Numbered from the stretch's first letter, positions 31,451 to 44,441 are shown. The stretch: DNA of 64,000 nt from Telopea speciosissima (GCF_018873765.1 NC_057918.1:9122862-9186861); one strand, 5' to 3'. Numbers and translations are program-made. The notes: generated from the sequence alone by a model not told the origin.

Positions 31451-33955
31451 TCTCTTTCCCTAATTCTATTACCTAGGGTTTGAATTGGTTGAGCACACCT
31501 TGAGTGCTCCATCTACTCAATTAGAAGAGCCATTAATGGCAAATCCTTGATGTTTAACTATGAAGCACCTAACCCTACCTTAAACCCATTCACCCTTCTC
31601 CATTTATGAACCCTAAGTTGGGGATTTACCTCCATTTATGGGTTTTACCAACCCTCATGGAAGACCGTAGATGTGTGGGTTTGAGGGGTGTTAAATAACA
31701 TTGATTAAAGACCCTTTCAAAACCCCAATACCCAAACCCATGAGTTTTCTTTCCATATGTATTTTAATGGAGGAAAACCTAATCGATCATGGGGTTTACA
31801 AACCCATGTTGGGTGTGTGCTATGGCACCTTGGTTGGAGTTGTTCTCATGGCCAAAGAGACCCCTAAAAAACCCAAAGAATACCCCATTTTAGCCCAAGA
31901 CTTTGGGGCTGCAAAACCATTCTCGGAATGGCATGAGCAACAAGGCGCACGTGGACGAGGCACATCCAAGTGCAGGTCCACGAGAAACTAGATCTGCCGG
32001 TGGGAAGTCTGAGAGGGACAGGCACATGGACAGGCACATGCAAGTGCCGGTCCCGAGAAAGATCTGCGGTGGGAGGTCGAGAGGGGCAGTCACATGGACA
32101 GGCACATGCAAGTGCAGTCCACGAGAACCTAGATCTGCCGGTGGGAAAGTCAGGAGAGGGGACGAGGCACATGGACGAGCACATGGACAGGCACATGATA
32201 TAGCCTTCTTTGTATGTCCGGCCCTATTTTAGCCTTGTTTGATAACTTATGGGGCCCAACTCTTCTAGCCCTAAGGCACTAATCTCTCCCACGTTGTACA
32301 CTCTCTTTAGGTTGACGACCCGGCTCGGGCGTATTAGTACGTGGGGCGGTGTACTCTGGCATCGACGCCGATTTGAAGAGCTCCGTCGGCGATTGGCGAG
32401 AATCGGTGAGTGAGTTAAGCAAACGTCTTAATTTATGGAATGTTTGTGTGTCGTGTCTTGCGAATGTCATTCATGCATGTGTGCTATAATATTTAATTAT
32501 TAGTAAGATATAGGGCGATATAAATGTTTAGATGTTGATAGGACTTTACATTCTTGTCTTGCGATATTATTTATTTTTGCACTATGGTGCGAATGGTGTT
32601 GGATTTAGTTATGGGACTCGGGTCTTAGGTTGGTCTTGGACACGGGATTCCATAATATGGACTCACTCATGGCATGTAGATCTAGGGCTTCGGAGCGGGA
32701 TCCAAGTCTTAGGTGGGTCTTGGGCTTGAGATTACCGTACTTGAAATTGCATTAGAATTGTCCATTGCATTAGGTGGAAACGGGATGGTGGCCAACCGAC
32801 TACCTTCGGTATTCACATCTCGTACTTGTATACGCTTATGGGCTAGAGGGCGAGAGGATAGCCGGTGGCCCAGTATTTCGGTATCTATGGACTCGGCCTC
32901 GGCTTATGCACATGCGTACCTCACTCATACAATAGGTGAATCTTGGCTAGGATAAATGTTTACCCACTACTATGACCCTTACCGACAGGAGTTAGGTGTC
33001 GGTCAAATCGTGGGTTCCGCCAGTTATTCGGGTATACCCACCGGGAAGTTCGGGCGCCAACCGTATTTTGGGCCGAACGCCGGGACGGGATTTGACTTGG
33101 GGGTTTGCGTATATCTCTTGGTGGAGACCGTGCACAGCAGAGCTTCAGCAGCGACTCGGGTTTGTCATCGCCGTATACCATCCGTTTATGGTACCGATGT
33201 CGAGGATGCTACCTAAGGTGTTGCTATAGTACTATACGACTTAGTTGTGTGTTAGGTGGATAACAATAAAACTATACATCATCATTCATTCATGTAGCAT
33301 GATTGTAAATTGTATGTGATGTACGGTCTACCTTGGTGGTATGGGACACCTTGGTATCAGTCCATCATGTATGGTTTGCGATCAACCCCATTCATTATTA
33401 TTATTGTGTATGTTTGTGTGGCTTAGCCACTCATTGGGCTCGATTGGAGCTCACTCCTCGAGAAAACATATTTTTAGTTGATGCGGTACATTCGAGCGAG
33501 TGGCACGAGTGCGAGACTCCCGAGGTGGTTACGTTGATTGGTGGGCTCCGTAGATCGTGGAGCATGGACAGTGTTTCTTGCGATATGTGTTCCTTGGCGG
33601 GACGGTGACTTATGGCGGTGGCCATCTTTTGATGCACTTGATTATTCATTTTGAATTATAGGTGTATTCTTTTGATTCCTTTCATGATAGATGTATTATT
33701 TATATAGTAGGTAATACATAAGTCCGATTAGAACGAATTGTACTTGAAGGGGTAAACTTGAATAGATAATATTTTATATGCTATCACTAAAGCTACGCTA
33801 ACTCGATGTTATTAATATTAATCCTTTCCTTTTTACCTATTATCCGTCGTTGTGAATGAGTTAGTCTTGGAGTCTGCATCGGTGATTCGGTGGTTGGAGA
33901 GCGTAGTTGTATGCTCCGGTTGCATTTCCCGTGGTTCGGGGATGGGGGTGTGACA
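30671..33955. repeat. 3.3-kb solo LTR, probably Ty3/Gypsy
   Basis: The 3,285-bp sequence starts TGTTAAATCCGTGCCC and ends GGGGGTGTGACA, with an exact 5-bp duplication CAAAC on both sides (30666-30670 and 33956-33960). There is no polyprotein inside and no second LTR, so it is a solo LTR. The length and TG...CA ends fit large-LTR chromoviruses of the Tekay/Del type, but I could not check this. Inside are a purine run (31266-31370), a CT run (about 31406-31446) and a minisatellite (31960-32190). Confidence 0.75.
31960..32190 (+). repeat. Three-unit minisatellite inside the solo LTR
   Basis: About three head-to-tail units of roughly 65-75 bp share GGCACATGCAAGTGC and AGATCTGCCGGTGGGAA. Units differ by small gaps. 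The overlapping open frames here come from the repeat and are not genes. Confidence 0.65.
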
Positions 33956-33960
33956 CAAAC

Positions 33961-34352
33961 TCAACGATCTTTTTAGGTGTTCTTGTTGGTGAAACCTTAC
34001 CTATCCACTCATGCCTTATTAATGCACATCATGAAGTCATATCACATATTTAAGTGGAGTCGAATAGTAGAGAGGTTCTTGTGTATATCAATTATCACAG
34101 CAAACCTATAACAATTTCATCAAGTCATGTAAGTCACCGAAATAATAATATAGGGAGGATTAGATGTCATTAATGCTCGTGACCATCTTAGAGCCCAGAC
34201 TCAACGATCTTTTTAGGTGTTCTTGCTAGTGAGACCTTACCTATCCACTCATGCCTTATTAATGCACATCATGAAGTCATATCACATATTTAAGTGGAGT
34301 CGGATAGTAGAGAGGTTATTGTGTATATCAATTATCACAACAAACCTATACC
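33961..34352 (+). repeat. Tandem duplication interrupted by the solo LTR
   Basis: Two copies of a unit of about 240 bp lie head to tail. Unit 1 is split by the LTR into 30583-30670 and 33961-34107; unit 2 is 34108-34352. Both have TGTAAGTCACCGAAA, GGATTAGATGTCATT and TCAACGATCTTTTTAGGTG. The duplication is therefore older than the LTR insertion. Confidence 0.75.
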
Positions 34353-36100
34353 ACTAGAGGCATCCCCAATCATTCAAGACATTGTCCAATTGGCCTCCTA
34401 CTTTGATTAACTATACTTCAAGTATGTTTGTTGGGGGTAAATAGCATTCATGTCTTTTTAGCTATGAAGTTTTAAGACATATATATATATATATATTTTA
34501 ATGAAAACAGATAAAATTATATATTAAAAAGATGGCAAATTCGTATAGCGTTCAAAGACACGAGGTACATTAGTACAGGTGGTATATTTGGCAAGTTTTA
34601 AAACATAATTGCCATTTTAGTATTCTACTCGAATAATATAACATGTGCAAAATTTTGTAAATACGATAAAACTATTAGAACCTCGATGAATTTATGTCTA
34701 CTTTGAGAGCACTGGTTTCTAATACCACATTCAACTATAAGAATGTACTTAATTTCATCGTCAATGAGTATAAAAGTCGACTAATTAGTGAGAATCAAAG
34801 TCTTGAAAAACTAAATAGGATCAATTTATGGAAAATATCATTCATGAAGAAATTAATGCTCACTTGACTATAGAGTGCATAAAACATTTATAATAAGTAT
34901 AATCATATTTATTTATTTAAGTATTTAATAATTATAAAAATTAGTTACATAATATTCAAAACAAACAATTATTGTATTGCAACCATGGGTTAGATTCAAT
35001 TTAAGAATAAAATATCTATGTTATAAACAATCAAAATAATAAGTTTGATAAAGATGTATATAAATATACAAATCGATGGTTGTCTAAAGTAAACTATAAA
35101 ATGGAGTGTACCATATTAGAATTTTAGAAGCATGAGAAAACACTTGACATAGTTAATTTAATGTGCTTAGAGTTGAAGGTCAAACATTAAAATGAGCATG
35201 CTTAATAAACTATGTTGGGAGGGGGATGGGGAGAATTTAAAATAAAAGGAAAATTTGAAGAAGATTCAATTTCAAAATAAAACATATTTGTTATAAACAA
35301 TCAAAAAAAAATAAAAATGTATATAAATATAAATATCAATGCTTGTCTAAAGTAAACTATATAATGGTGCATAACAAATTAGAAGCATGAGAAAACACTT
35401 GACATAGTTAATTTAATGTGCTTAGAATTGAAGTTCAAACATTAAACCGAGCATGCTCAATAAACTAGTTTTACTTCTTCCCCTCCACCCTTTTTAATGC
35501 TTTTATAGTTGACATAGTTAACAATAGAAGAAGGTTTGCATGATTTATATTGTATACATAGGAAAATTGGCGATTTAAATATTTTAGGTAAGACAAGTGA
35601 TGCTTTTTTTATTGACAATACATGTTTCCAAAGATATTTTATCAACGAGGAAAGTTTTTCTGGGTGAAGAGAATCTAGGCACTCCTATGTTTTTATTCCC
35701 TTAGTTTTTTCGTATTTTACGGATTTCAAAATGCCATTACTATTCCTGGGGTCCATTCCAACCATCAACACCCATCGATTAAGAATTTCTTTCATAATTG
35801 TGGGTGGAGATTAGAGAGAAACTGGGTCATTTATCATTTGCCCTTTAAAACTACTTTTAGATATTAAAATAGAGTACACACGAAAATGCTATACATAAGA
35901 CAATTGAGATCGTTTGTAAATAACAATTACCATGCTACATGGCAAAGGAAACACCGAAGTGTATCCATGGGCTTACATGTTTTTCTTCTTTTTGGATGTC
36001 AAGAAAAGAAAAGAGAAAACTTAATTAGGTAAAAATCATGATAATGCAATGATTATTTTATTTGTCTATCTCTCTTAAAATTCGAATTTTCTTTTAAAAT
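34353..36100. other. AT-rich intergenic stretch with a second tandem duplication
   Basis: No gene is seen. Two related units, about 34990-35225 and 35262-35467, both contain GTTATAAACAATCAAA, TTGTCTAAAGTAAACTATA and AGCATGAGAAAACACTTGAC. Otherwise the sequence is AT-rich with short poly-T and TA runs. Confidence 0.55.
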
Positions 36101-36119
36101 TGTTTGTTTTTTTTTTTAA

Positions 36120-38250
36120 TTATTTTCTTGACATCCAACCTCAAGGAATACTTCCATGGACCTACTTTGTTTTTGCCTTCTCTTCCAAGAAACTCTAATC
36201 AGAAGATTTATGAAACTTTACTCTATATTTTATTGGAGGAAATGGGGCCACGTGTCAACACAGATGCCATTATTTGGATCCACAACCACTACTTCCATCC
36301 TACTTCCTTGCATGCACATCGCACCACTTGGCCTGACAGGGATCCAACGTCCGGGGTTGAAAGAATTCAAAAAAATTCAAAATGGTTTTCAAAATCTGAT
36401 GAGACCTTTGAACCAAATCTTAAACCATCCAACCCGACCGGTTAAAACTCACTCAAACCAAACCCCAAACCCATCAACCCTCAAATCTCCCATCTTTTAG
36501 AAAAATCCCTAAATCTGAACTCTTCTTCCGAAATACTCAGAGCAACTCCATCGATTGAAGGTCTCCTCTGAGTATTTCGGAAGAAGAAGAGAAGTAGGAG
36601 GGCGTTAATGGGGAGTGATCTAGAAGTTACTCCTGGAAGGGCAGCAATCTCGGCCATTAATGGCGTTGCACTAAAGGAATTTTATCCTAAAATTAGTTCC
36701 GCCGCAGAAAAAAGTCATGAGAATGCTGGAAAAAGAATCATACTGTCTTTCCCTCTCTATGAAAAAGTCATAAGAATTTGGGCAATATTCGATATCTCAG
36801 CAGGGATTGTTCCTGATAATCTATTGTTTGCGATGTTTAACCATAATAGACTGCTGTAGTTCCCAATGATGGAGACCTTCTCATCTTCCATGGCAAACTA
36901 AGCTTGGTCTTGTCCGCTCCAGTTCTATAACACTTGGTTGACTCTGTGCAGAAAGGAATTCGAAATCATTTAGAAGATTCAAAAAATACCAAGCTAAGTA
37001 AGAACACCAAATCCAGAGAATGCTTCCAAGATGCAACCCGTAAAATCCCATTAGCCCCTGAACAATCAGATCTGAAAGTCTTGATCACCAAACACATCCA
37101 TCCAATAACCCAACATATATAATCCCAAATCCTACAACAGGAGCATTCCATATTTGTTTTGAGAAATAAAACAAAGATAATGTGCAATGGAAGAGGAAAA
37201 GGTTGGGTTGAGCAGTGATTAACCCTTTTTCTTCAAACTTCCATGAAACGCAGATCTCAAACTATTTAAAATTGCACAAAAATGGAAAAAGAGACAATTT
37301 TGCAAATTAATAAACAAGCTTCCTTACACTTCTTCTTCTACATAGTTCATCACAGAAGGAAGCACAAAGCTCATTCAGCATTTGCAAGTACAGACTACCT
37401 AATACCTATACAAATTCACAAATTTTCTTTAAAAAAAAAAAACAAAAAACTCAAAATGGGAGCTCTTCTCCTTCCTCCAACTCTCTCTCTCTCTCTGGAG
37501 TCTGGTCCCCCTGTGCTGGGCCTGCTTCTTACATACAAAGCCGAAGATATTTTTTTCCATACAAAGCTCATTTAATAGTGTATTTGTATTATGGGTCCCT
37601 TCTGTTATTTTGTCTTCCATTGCTATTTAGATTTAGTTTCTGTAGTTTCTTATTTCAAGTAGCAGCAACGGTGCCCGTCCGTACAGAGTAATTTTGGGTT
37701 TTGTTTGGAGAAGTAGAACTTTTCTTCAGTTCCTTCATAAGAGCCTTCATTGAACCAGATGAGAGATTCCAGTTTTTCTCCTTAGCTTCACCAATCTCTA
37801 TCTGCTCTTGCCTGCACTGGAAGAGGAAAAGGTTGGGTTGAGCAGTGATTAAATCACCTGGAGCGGAGAAGACCAAGCTTAGTTCGCCATGGAAGAAGAG
37901 AAGAAGGTCTCCATCGATGTAGAGGTTCAGCAAATACGATTTGGGGATTTTCTATCGTTTCTAGGGTTTTGGTTTAGGGGATGATGGGTTTTGTTTGATT
38001 TAGGGGACGATGGGTTTGGTTTGAGTTAGATTGAACCGGTTGGGTTGGGTAGTTTTGGGGTTTATGGTGGTTCAGAAAGTCTCAATAGATTTTAAAAAAT
38101 GTTTGAATTTTTTTCAAACACAACCGTTGGATGATCATAAAGACAGATGGCGCAAAGAGAACTCATGGAAGTAGGATGGAAGTACTATGGATGGAAGTAG
38201 AGGATGTGGATTTTTTTTTTGAAATTATTTAATAAAGTTTGTACCCACCT
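36120..38250. repeat. Imperfect inverted duplication of about 2 kb with rearranged middle
   Basis: Left-arm blocks recur in the same order in reverse complement on the right. TACTTCCATCCTACTTCC is at about 36288-36307 and about 38165-38185. ACTCAAACCAAACCC is at about 36450 and about 38025. GATGGAGACCTTCT followed by CCATGGC-AACTAAGCTTGG is at about 36868-36910 and 37870-37915. In addition, a 35-bp direct repeat (GGTTGGGTTGAGCAGTGATT inside) lies at 37188-37222 and 37818-37852. The open frames 36608-36859 (plus) and 37655-37933 (minus) lie in these blocks and match nothing I know. It could be a decayed element with long inverted repeats or a duplicated gene end. Confidence 0.5.
36521..36587. 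repeat. Perfect 22-bp-arm hairpin
   Basis: The arms 36521-36542 and 36566-36587 are exact reverse complements over 22 bases (TCTTCTTCCGAAATACTCAG and onwards), separated by a 23-base loop. No other hairpin in the window is this exact. It may be a recent inversion scar; a small-RNA precursor is possible but unsupported. Confidence 0.6.
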
Positions 38251-38330
38251 GGATATCAAACTATTGGGTTTGGGCTGTGTCACCCGCAAGGCCGCAAGGA
38301 AACAAATCAGACTATAGAGTAGATATAGGG

Positions 38331-38750
38331 GTGGTCAAACCTTAGCCTGAACCGGTCAAATTGAATCGGACTGATTGAAAAAAAATAAATTAAATCAAAT
38401 CGAATTGATTCCTTATTGCTTTGGTTTCAGATTGGGGTTTAGTAGAATTGGTTGAAAACCGGACTGCACTGAAATCGTATCGAACATGAAAAACTGGTCC
38501 AAATGAGTTCAAATTGTTAAGAAACCAATATCAACCCAAAAATCATGGAAAACTAAACCCTAACTAGATCGAGCCTGATATCAAACCAAATTTAAAGAAT
38601 CCAGATCGGGCCACATCGAAACCAACTGAACCCAAACCTTGCCTTATTGATTTGGTTTCGGATTCACACCTTTTCGGCATTCTCGCACCAAAACTGATTC
38701 AGTCCAGACTAAAAACGGAACGAACCGACCTGGCCGATTGACACCCCCAT
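38331..38750. repeat. AACCGGT-word element with GGGGTGTCAA-type ends
   Basis: The 420-bp element starts AGGGGTGGTCAAAC and its right end reads back TGGGGGTGTCAATCGG, an imperfect terminal inverted repeat. The interior is made of AACCGA, TTTGGTTT and similar words. Related stretches lie at about 13980-14420, 29575-30065 and 58800-58970. The flanks are TA-rich, so a target duplication cannot be defined. Confidence 0.5.
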
Positions 38751-38939
38751 ATATATATTTTTTTTTGGTTGAAACACCCCCATATTACATAGTAGAGTAA
38801 TTAACCTCTCCCTCCCTCCAACTACTCAGAAAAAAAAAGAAATTTAGAGTAGAATAGGGTGATGGGCCGGGCTTGGGTTTGACCCGCTCCAATTTTTCTT
38901 CATATTTTATAACTTTATGAGGGCTTAATGTTGTCTGTA

Positions 38940-41520
38940 TAGTTTTGCCACCGCCATGGTTTTAATTCTCTCTGCCTTTAGTTCTCTGTCTTCTTCGGCC
39001 TCCGTCGACCTTAGGCTGTCGGGCATCCTGCACCGCCAGTTCATTAGAGGTGAAGAAAACACCAGAATACAGCCCTAATTCAAACATTTTTGATTTGATT
39101 CTGCGTTTCCAGGCTCTCGCTACCTTGGCCCTTTGCTTCTTTCATTGTGTATCGAATCAAGCTAGCTTGAGAAGAGGTCCCGGACCGCCAGCTTAAAGGA
39201 GAGGCGAATAGGGTTAGTTTTTGTTGTTTTTACATGTTTTAGATTGTTTTCTCTCATCTTTTACGGGTTTTATTTATTTGTTTATCTTTTTTTTTTTTTT
39301 AGCTTTCCCAAGGTTTTGGAACTTTAGTTGATTATTCATCGTCAAACGACTTGAAACGATTAACTAATCCTTTTTCTGTATATCTTGGTAGTCCAATGGG
39401 TTAATTTGTGTTTCGTTTAAATGGGTTAATAATATAATTTCTTTTTTGGGAAGGCGTTTCATCTGGCGTTGGAAACTGCTTATGATCCTTATATTGGATG
39501 GAAAAATCTAGTACCAACTATGAACTAATTGGGATTGAAACACCATAGAAGCTGTCAGGGAAGTTTCAGAATTTTATAGGGATTGAAATACCATAGAAGC
39601 TGTAAGGGAAGTTTCAGCATTTCACAAGGACTTCTGAAAAAAATAAATAATGAAATAAAATAAAAAAGAAAGAAGAGAGAAAGAAAATGGAGGATATGTA
39701 TTGCAAATTGAAAAGAATGTGTGTGAAGATGAGTGTTTTGATCGTGGTACATCATTGCAAATGCTGATTTAAAGATTTAGTCATCCTAATTTTCTGGTTA
39801 CTGTATCTCCGACAGACCATCAGTAAATTTACTGTAAAATTTTCATTAAAGTTTTGATTATTGGTCAAAGATGCTCATAAATTGATGAAGTATTGAACAA
39901 AATTCTTGTCTGTAACCCAATTGAAGTTTTGAATTTTGATCATAAGGTGGGGATGTCTTACAGTATAACAAATCAGTGCTGTAAATTATGCTTTTGTCAA
40001 ATGGCGTTAGCAAATTTGGTTTTGTTGTATTAGGTTTATTTTATCTATTTATGAATTTTGATACTAGCTCAAGTATTCTGCAACGTGCCTGCATCACAAA
40101 TTTCATATTTCAACTTATAGTAGTATACCTGTCAAATCCATGGAAATGAGTGTTGAGAAGTTTTGTTAGAAATGAAGTACTTTGGTTTTGATAGGGAATG
40201 ATTTGTCATTATTACTATTTTTTTCCAACTTGGGTTGGATTTGACTGAATTCATATGAACTCACCTTAATTCAACACTAAAGTCAAAATTAAAATCAAAA
40301 TATGATTCCTTGGTCTGACCTACTCCTTTGCAAAGCTCCACTATCTACGTTGTCCATGATCTTCAATTTGCTTAGAATTGCCCATAAAGACTTAAAGGAC
40401 CCAACTAGTGTCTCATAAAGTGAGTTGAGGACATATGCATGATTCTTTAAGAGCTTTAAGAGATTTAATGTGTAGGCAATGGTAGAAGGTTCAAGGTCTA
40501 CCTCAATTCCTGTATGTCTGCATACATTTGTTTACACCATGTTAGAGGTATCCTAAGGGCATATTTCAATCTACTTCTTCTTCTATGCAGAAGTGGTCTG
40601 AAAGCCTTAAACAATCCCAGAGATATGATCTTAAACCAGGGAATGAGTCAAGCTTAAGGAAAACTCAGGTTGTAACAAGTCTGATGGGTTAAGAGCATGA
40701 GACAAAGATTAATTATTAGGATGGAATGGAAGCACAATAAAGGAGAATCTGAAAGTATTCTAACCAACAGAACTGCAACACAGGTAAGGGTATGCAATCG
40801 GTTACAGTAGCAGGGGTATAAAATAGAATAGCAGTTTAGAAACTTAGAACAGGACTGAGGTCATAATCTTTTAAGTCTTTGACTGTGATTAGAAAAACAA
40901 ACAGCTTTGACCTCATCATTGCTTATTTACGAGCTGATGCATGATAGCTTGCTACTTCTAGTCACTTGAATATTAGGTTCTTGAATGTAGCAGTGGGATT
41001 AAATTTTTTTCAAATTCGCATCGGCTTTATTTTTTTTATTTGCTCAAATGAAGGAAAAATAATTAGGCTGAAATTTACTTTATGATTTTTGATTTATTTC
41101 AAAATTTTCTTCATTATATTGCTATGAAACTCTTACGTCATGTGCTCTAAATTGGTTGTCGGCTTGGTGTAACATTGAATGTACTTGTGTTCTCTTATTT
41201 TAGGTGTTATACTTCGTCTGGTGATATATCAACTGCTATAAGAACTCCTTCAAGCAAGACTATTGGACATTACTTAAAATTATCTTGTAATGAGCACTTC
41301 ATTGTAAGTTATTTTTTTGCTGACCAAGTTCAATCTTTTGGCTAATTTTTAAAACTGTCAGTTTTACTGAGAGCATCGACATTCCCTTTATCTTTTCCCT
41401 TTCTGAAAATCTTAGTTTTGGCATGAAGGATAGAGAATGCCAGCAGGAATAGCTTTGCTCCTTCATACTTTAGCCAGAACTGCACAGATTAAGAGCAAAC
41501 GCCATGCCAAGGTATGCAGC
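38940..41520 (+). other. Possible 5' part of a transcription unit (several exon-like segments)
   Basis: Three exon-like segments are visible. At 38956 an ATG in a good context (GCCACCGCCATGG) opens a 31-codon Ser/Leu-rich frame that runs to a donor-like AGAGGTGAAG at about 39050. At 41215-41304, between TTATTTTAG and GTAAGTT, one frame is open throughout. At 41437 an ATG opens 25 codons (MPAGIALLLHTLARTAQIKS and onwards) ending at AAGGTATGC. These may be leader exons of the ABC1 kinase gene at 53 kb, but the last does not join to it in frame. No function is assigned. Confidence 0.3.
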
Positions 41521-41669
41521 TGTTGCTGTAAAAGTTTCTTTTCATTTCTTCTAGTTCCTGGTGTCTTGTTTATGGATAGTTTTTCCAATCCTTATCTTAG
41601 CCCAAGAGTTTTTGAATCCTCAGTTTTTGTTGCTGCTTGGTCTTTCATGGTTCTATTCAGGGATTTTTG

Positions 41670-43060
41670 AGTCACTGTTTGGACAAAAATAAATTGTGCA
41701 TTCGTGCAGATGTCTGTTATTTGTTTTGTCTTAGTTAATATTTTCAAAGAAAATCTCTTTTACATAGTCCATGCAACATGACGGTCCACCATTTTGACTC
41801 ACATGGAGGACTGGTCTTGGAAAATCAACCATTGGATGTGTTGTACACTCAAGAATTAGGCACATGTCAAGTTTAAGTTCTCTTCTTAACCATGTAACCC
41901 ACCATTTGTTGCCTATACCTTTATTTCGACAGTTGAATTGAAATTGCTAACTTTAGTTTGCATCAAGTTTCAAAGTTTAATATTTGCAACTGAGGTACAT
42001 TGACGATAAGTCCATAAAATTTGATTCAAAACAAACCTGCCATGTGGCAAATATTTGGGCCGTTAACAAGGTTTTAAATATTGTTATTGGGCATTGTATT
42101 GGAAGGGTGATTTTAAGAGACATTGTATCATATCGGAGAGACACAAGATATGTTAAAGATATGCATGGAAATGGTCAAGAAACACTTCAAAATGCTAAGG
42201 ATACTTTTGAAGCATCAAACACTATAAATAAGCAATATGTAACATATATCATGTATTAATTGGAGAATAAAGTATGACAATATAATTGCATTAAATTGAT
42301 TATGTATAGAGGATGATGTTTCTTACATTTATTAATACCATAGAGAGCTGCGAGCTGGTTCAAACTCAGAGTTGGAAGTAGTCTTAGGTAAAGGTGCAAC
42401 CAAGATGATGTGTACACAAACCGAACATACATGCAATACTGTCCCAGTTGAAATACTGATAGTAGTGTGACCAAGCTTTAAAGTATTCATAAATTTGTCA
42501 TTTTTTTAGAAAATAAAAATGAAAATAGGAAAATGCAGCAATCAAACTCTAATGTATTTCATATGTTGCATATAATTTTCAAACAACATTGGACCCATTT
42601 ACCTCAATTTATCCTTTTTTATTTTTATTTTTCAGAGAATAAAATTTTTCGAAATAAAGAAAAAATGCAGCAATAAAATTATATAAATAATGTATTCCAT
42701 ACAATACATGTAATTTTCAGACAACATTGGACTGATTTGCATCAATGGATCCATAAGTTTTTTTTTTTAAATTTCCCAAAAATAGGTTTTTCTGGAGGTT
42801 TTAAGGTAAGTATCGACTGTATGGGTTAGTCTCGATTAATATCGAGCCATATCGGTAAGTATCAAATCGTATCAGTATCGGTCAATACAATATGATACAA
42901 TTTTTTTTTAATAATAAGTACTGTATCGGATGTGTATTGTAGTGATACCTTAAGATATGATACGTGTCCATAAGTATTGGCAGATACGATACTTAAATCC
43001 TTGGCTGTCAAGGAAACCGTGCTGATATTATTATAGGGAGAGTGGTACTGCATTGTGTGT
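41670..43060. other. Non-genic stretch with GATACG-word repeats
   Basis: No gene is supported. A low-complexity element at about 42790-42995 is filled with words such as GTATCGA and CGATACTT, and its two ends (GGTTTTAAGGTAAGTATCG and the mirror CAAGGATTTAAGTATCG) are roughly inverted. A related scrap lies at 42066-42250. Two diverged copies of CAACATTGGAC with surrounding sequence lie near 42585 and 42725. Confidence 0.45.
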
Positions 43061-43385
43061 CATACTTTTAAAACTCATTTCGGTAGGCTGTAGGCCACCA
43101 AAATTTGCGAAATGGTGAAATTTCACCAAGATAATGAATTTTTTGCTAGACTGTTTCAGGGGGAACGATTGAAATGACCGAAATTTTGATTGAAATGACT
43201 GAAATTTTGCCGCAATAGTACGTTTTTTGCCTACAATGTAGACATGATAAAAATAACTGAAATGTCGATTAAAATAAGCAAAATTTTGGCAAAATAGTGT
43301 TGATTTTGGGTTTTGCCTCCTGTTTCATCTCCGACATGTCGAAATTAGCGAATTTAGCGAAAATTCGGCTAGTTTTTGAACTATG
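43061..43385. mobile_element. MITE-like element with CATAG termini (copy 2, GAAATTTTG-type interior)
   Basis: It begins CATACTTTTAAAACTC and ends, read back, CATAGTTCAAAAACTAGCC. The 8-bp flanks TTGTGTGT and TTGTTTGT match at 7 of 8 positions. The interior is a degenerate array of GACCGAAATTTTG words. It is a relative of the copies at 2534 and 45202. Confidence 0.65.
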
Positions 43386-43481
43386 TTGTTTGTTGCTCTT
43401 AATGCAACGGGCAAATATTTCCACCTTACTCGTAGTTAGATCTCAACCATGGTGTCAAGTCTCGATACATATTGATCAACG

Positions 43482-44249
43482 TAATGTAAGACTAGAACCA
43501 GAATAGTTCTAATCCCAGGCAGGATCAAATTAAAAAAAATCTCCAAAGAACAAGAAAGAGAGCAAACGGATTCCCAAGAGAACAATGGGATCTCAAAAGA
43601 TAACCAAGAGACGCATTGGTTGGAGGAGAATGGTGAGATCTCAAAAGATAACCAAAGAATAATCCTACCAAGTAATAACCTGTTGAAGTAGCAATGATCT
43701 TGATGTGGTAATCTTCAAGAAATCGATGTGACAATCAGTTGAAAAAAATCCCAGCAGCTTGTAGCACTCTTGAGATCGATTTGAACAAAATTAGGGTTTG
43801 GAATCAAGAACCGATGAAACGTGATGGGGAAAGGGGAATGGGGAAAGGTGGGGCTGGGTATCTCAGCCTGGGCATCTCACCTATCCTATCTCAGGATTTT
43901 CACAAAGGCTCAAGCCAATATTTCATTAATCAAATTCGTGCACAATGCTTGCCTACGTTATAAACTTATATAGAAGACTAAAAAATACACAAAGACACTA
44001 AAAAGGAAAGGCCTAACCCAATCTTTAACGGATAAAGTATCCTAAATTGACTAGGAAAGTGAAATAATAAAGAAAACAGACTCAAAATAGGACTCTAACT
44101 AAACTAATGAAATAAATCCCATTTTCCTACTTTCTACCCATATTTTAGGTTCATTAAAGTGGCCAATTACAAAATAAACCCATGGGATCAAAGTCCCACC
44201 AAAGCTTATTTTCAATAAAATAAACCCTTTAGGTGACTTATCTACATCA
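43482..44249 (-). repeat. Diverged, shortened solo LTR of the TGATGCAG family
   Basis: The plus-strand start TAATGTAAGACTAG and the end CTACATCA match the LTR family at 6.3-11 kb. Inside, ATTCATTAATCAAATTCGTGC-like, TTATATAGAAGACT and CACTAAAAAGGAA phrases are shared. Flanks CAACG and CAATG match at 4 of 5 bases. At 768 bp it is shorter than the others through internal deletion. Confidence 0.6.
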
Positions 44250-44269
44250 CAATGCCATGTCGATACGAT

Positions 44270-44394
44270 CATAGTTGTCAAGATGTTGGCTAGGCGTCCA
44301 GGTGCCTTGGTCGTATTGCATCCAGGCGCTTTGGTTGTCTTGCGTCCAGGCCCCTTCCGACGCCTTGGGTCACCTAGACGCCATGACAACTATG
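44270..44394. mobile_element. MITE-like element with CATAGTT termini (copy 3, AGGCGCC-type interior)
   Basis: The 125-bp palindromic element has ends CATAGTTGTCAAG and, read back, CATAGTTGTCATGG. The interior is made of CCAGGCGC and CCTAGACGCC words. The flanking 8-mers GATACGAT and GCTATGAT agree at 6 of 8 positions, as expected for an old 8-bp target duplication. Confidence 0.65.
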
Positions 44395-44441
44395 GCTATG
44401 ATAAAAAACTTTTACATAATTTTTATGTATAGAATTGTATT

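Noticed and set aside
31158..31512. Overlapping open frames on both strands with Glu/Arg/Lys or Ser/Phe runs
   Set aside because: They are translations of the purine run and CT run inside the solo LTR.
41437..41511. First coding exon of the ABC1 kinase
   Set aside because: Joining AAG at its end directly to the exon at 53293 gives a stop within ten codons, so it was left as a separate weak candidate.
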